DNA of 64,000 bases. It comes from Paraburkholderia bryophila (lineage in GTDB: Bacteria > Pseudomonadota > Gammaproteobacteria > Burkholderiales > Burkholderiaceae). The notes below the pieces were generated by a model, which saw only the letters and a list, made by a program, of their open reading frames with translations, ran no database searches and was not told the DNA's origin. How positions within the stretch are numbered: the first letter of the stretch is position 1; every line of letters begins with the position of its first letter. Shown here piece after piece: positions 62,767-64,000 of the stretch. Where the stretch lies: positions 2,718,001 to 2,782,000 of the forward strand of contig NZ_JACCAS010000002.1 in assembly GCF_013409255.1 (NCBI RefSeq). The letters run 5' to 3'. Position numbers and translations under genes: made by a program.

Positions 62767-63750
62767 TCACGAGACGATCACCCGGCCGCACAGAATTTCC
62801 TCCAGGGTTTTCGCATTCCGCTGCCCCTGATCCTCAAAGCAGTTATTAAAAATGACATGCGTTCTTCCAGCCTTCGTCGCGATCGCACGAATCGGCGCTG
62901 CCAACTCACGCAACTCATCATCGTCATAGTCGTAATCGAAACGATCCGCGGCGCTGGCCGCGCCCGTCGCGCTCCACGCCTGGGTATTCCGACCGTGCAA
63001 ACGCACCATCGCTAGCTGGGGATTCGTCGCTTCCCACACGGTATGCACGCGGTTCGTCACGTCCGGCGGCGCGTCGACGATCACGTGTACGAGGCTGCGT
63101 TCACGCAGAAAATCGAGCGACCAGGGCGCGTGCTGTTCATCAAACCACGACTGATTGCGAAACTCCGCGGCCATCAGATAGCCCGCCATGCGGGTCCGGC
63201 ATTCATCGACGAGCGCGAGGCCGTCCGGCGCGCGCGTGATCCACGGCGCGAACTGGAATAGCACCGCGCCGAGACGACCAGTCACGCGCAAGGGTTCGAG
63301 CGCTTCCAGATAGCGGCGCCACAATTCATCGAGGATATCCGCGGGCATATCGCGGTAATACACGTTCTTTTTGCGCGGACCGACGATCCCTTCCCGCAGC
63401 GCCATCGCGATGTCTTTGGGCAGCGCGTCGGGCGAGGTCTGATGCCCGGTGAACAGGCGGAATGCCTTGAAATTGAAAGTGAAGCCTTCGGGCGTGCGCT
63501 CGGTCCCAAGCTGCGCATTGCTCGCCGACGGCAGGGCGTAGTAAGCCGAATCGACTTCGACCAGCGGGAATTGCGACGCGTAAAAGCGCAGGCGCGCTTC
63601 AGCGCTGCTGCTGCTGCCGCGCGGATAGAAGCGCTTGCAGGCAATCAGCGTCTTGTCGGTCCAGCCGGCCGTGCCGCATTGGATGTCCATGAACGAAGTC
63701 GTGTGATTTGCGCCGCCCGCGCCGACGCGCGGCTTCGCGGCTCGAATCAT
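62767..63750 (-). CDS. DUF72 (YecE) family protein
   Basis: Protein of 327 aa with a TIM-barrel-like fold of unknown activity. Family signatures are IQCGTAGWTDKTLIA, RFYASQFPLVEVDSAYYALPS, FNFKAFRLFTGHQ and FNNCFEDQGQRNAKTL. A shorter start at ATG 63690 (MDIQCGTAGW) is possible and would give 307 aa; neither has a good Shine-Dalgarno sequence. The final 15 residues differ from the homologous fragment at 59754-59840, as expected if an insertion supplied a new 3' end. Confidence 0.88.
   Translation of the reverse strand: MIRAAKPRVGAGGANHTTSFMDIQCGTAGWTDKTLIACKRFYPRGSSSSAEARLRFYASQFPLVEVDSAYYALPSASNAQLGTERTPEGFTFNFKAFRLFTGHQTSPDALPKDIAMALREGIVGPRKKNVYYRDMPADILDELWRRYLEALEPLRVTGRLGAVLFQFAPWITRAPDGLALVDECRTRMAGYLMAAEFRNQSWFDEQHAPWSLDFLRERSLVHVIVDAPPDVTNRVHTVWEATNPQLAMVRLHGRNTQAWSATGAASAADRFDYDYDDDELRELAAPIRAIATKAGRTHVIFNNCFEDQGQRNAKTLEEILCGRVIVS
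62812..62843. repeat. 32-bp direct repeat core, copy B
   Basis: Within the 3' part of the intact DUF72 gene. It matches 59805-59836 at 31 of 32 positions. See copy A for the likely attachment-site role. Confidence 0.65.
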
Positions 63751-63918
63751 TGTAGGTCACAAGTTCGCGACGTCGGCGCCGCCGGCCGACTGCCAGACCT
63801 CAGGCCCAACGCATCAGGCCCGATTCGTGCTCCCCGTACTTGTTCGCGCGCGCCAATGAGCGCAAGGTGCAACTGGACAGCACGCCGAATTCGAACATCA
63901 ATAAACGCGGACCCTACC

Positions 63919-64000
63919 ATGTCGAAGAAAAACCTCATACGCGCCAGACTGCCGAAAGCCGACGCCCGCCAGGCGCTGCTGATCACGCGCCGCAACGCCA
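63919..64000 (+). CDS. Start of a gene running off the right edge
   Basis: ATG at 63919 opens MSKKNLIRARLPKADARQAL and stays open to the edge. The Shine-Dalgarno sequence is weak (GCGGACC). The short basic start gives no clue to function. Confidence 0.4.
   Translation, partial: MSKKNLIRARLPKADARQALLITRRNA

Noticed and set aside
1..64000. tRNA, rRNA, CRISPR array or intact insertion sequence
   Set aside because: Looked for typical arms, repeats and transposase motifs and saw none.

Overview
The window reads as a chromosomal segment of a GC-rich beta-proteobacterium of the Burkholderiaceae. Paraburkholderia-like is my inference, from codon use, the RND and two-component gene styles, the MetE/CobF/BtuB grouping and the many LysR, TetR and DUF-type genes. 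No rRNA, tRNA, CRISPR array or intact insertion sequence is visible. Most of the window looks like ordinary core or accessory metabolism in short operons. The stretch from about 57.4 to 62.4 kb is visibly AT-richer, holds mostly unrecognised genes and looks acquired.

Layout. 0-6 kb: a sugar-type ABC solute-binding protein (running off the left edge) diverges from a two-component system (OmpR-type regulator plus hybrid kinase). An orphan paralogue of the same binding protein follows. Both binding-protein genes carry the same 16-nt motif upstream in the same orientation. 6-9 kb: BON protein, dehalogenase-like hydrolase, AEC transporter. 9-13 kb: three-subunit membrane gluconate-type dehydrogenase (TAT subunit, GMC flavoprotein, tri-heme cytochrome c) and an outer-membrane protein. 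13.8-15.8 kb: cytochrome b561-YceI-YceI operon closed by a clear terminator. 16-19 kb: PAS-GGDEF cyclase, ArsB-like permease, small secreted protein. 19.2-27.3 kb: one RND efflux operon (outer-membrane channel, adaptor, pump) with its own response regulator and kinase.

27.8-34.3 kb is a B12/methionine neighbourhood: cobF, metR, divergent metE, a cobalamin riboswitch, a short leader ORF overlapping the next start codon, and a BtuB-like receptor. 34-39.5 kb: TAT phospholipase C with a small lipoprotein, monooxygenase-like protein, lipoprotein, catalase-like/cytochrome b561 pair. 39.5-43.9 kb: old yellow enzyme, then a TetR-SDR-quinone oxidoreductase set with a perfect 36-bp palindrome. 43.9-54.8 kb: OmpA lipoprotein, LysR/NmrA pair, a cyclic-nucleotide-domain flavoprotein, serine hydrolase, S9 peptidase, HD phosphohydrolase, RhlE helicase. 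54.9-57.2 kb: amidase divergent from a TetR gene with twin operators between them. 57.4-62.4 kb: AT-rich hypothetical genes, epoxide hydrolase, Rrf2 regulator. A displaced 3' end of a DUF72 gene at 59.8 kb shares a 32-bp near-identical core with the intact DUF72 gene at 62.8 kb, suggesting an integration scar.

The most notable signals are the binding-protein/TorS-like kinase locus, the 36-bp palindrome, the leader ORF between the B12 riboswitch and btuB, the twin operators at 56.4 kb and the DUF72 duplication.
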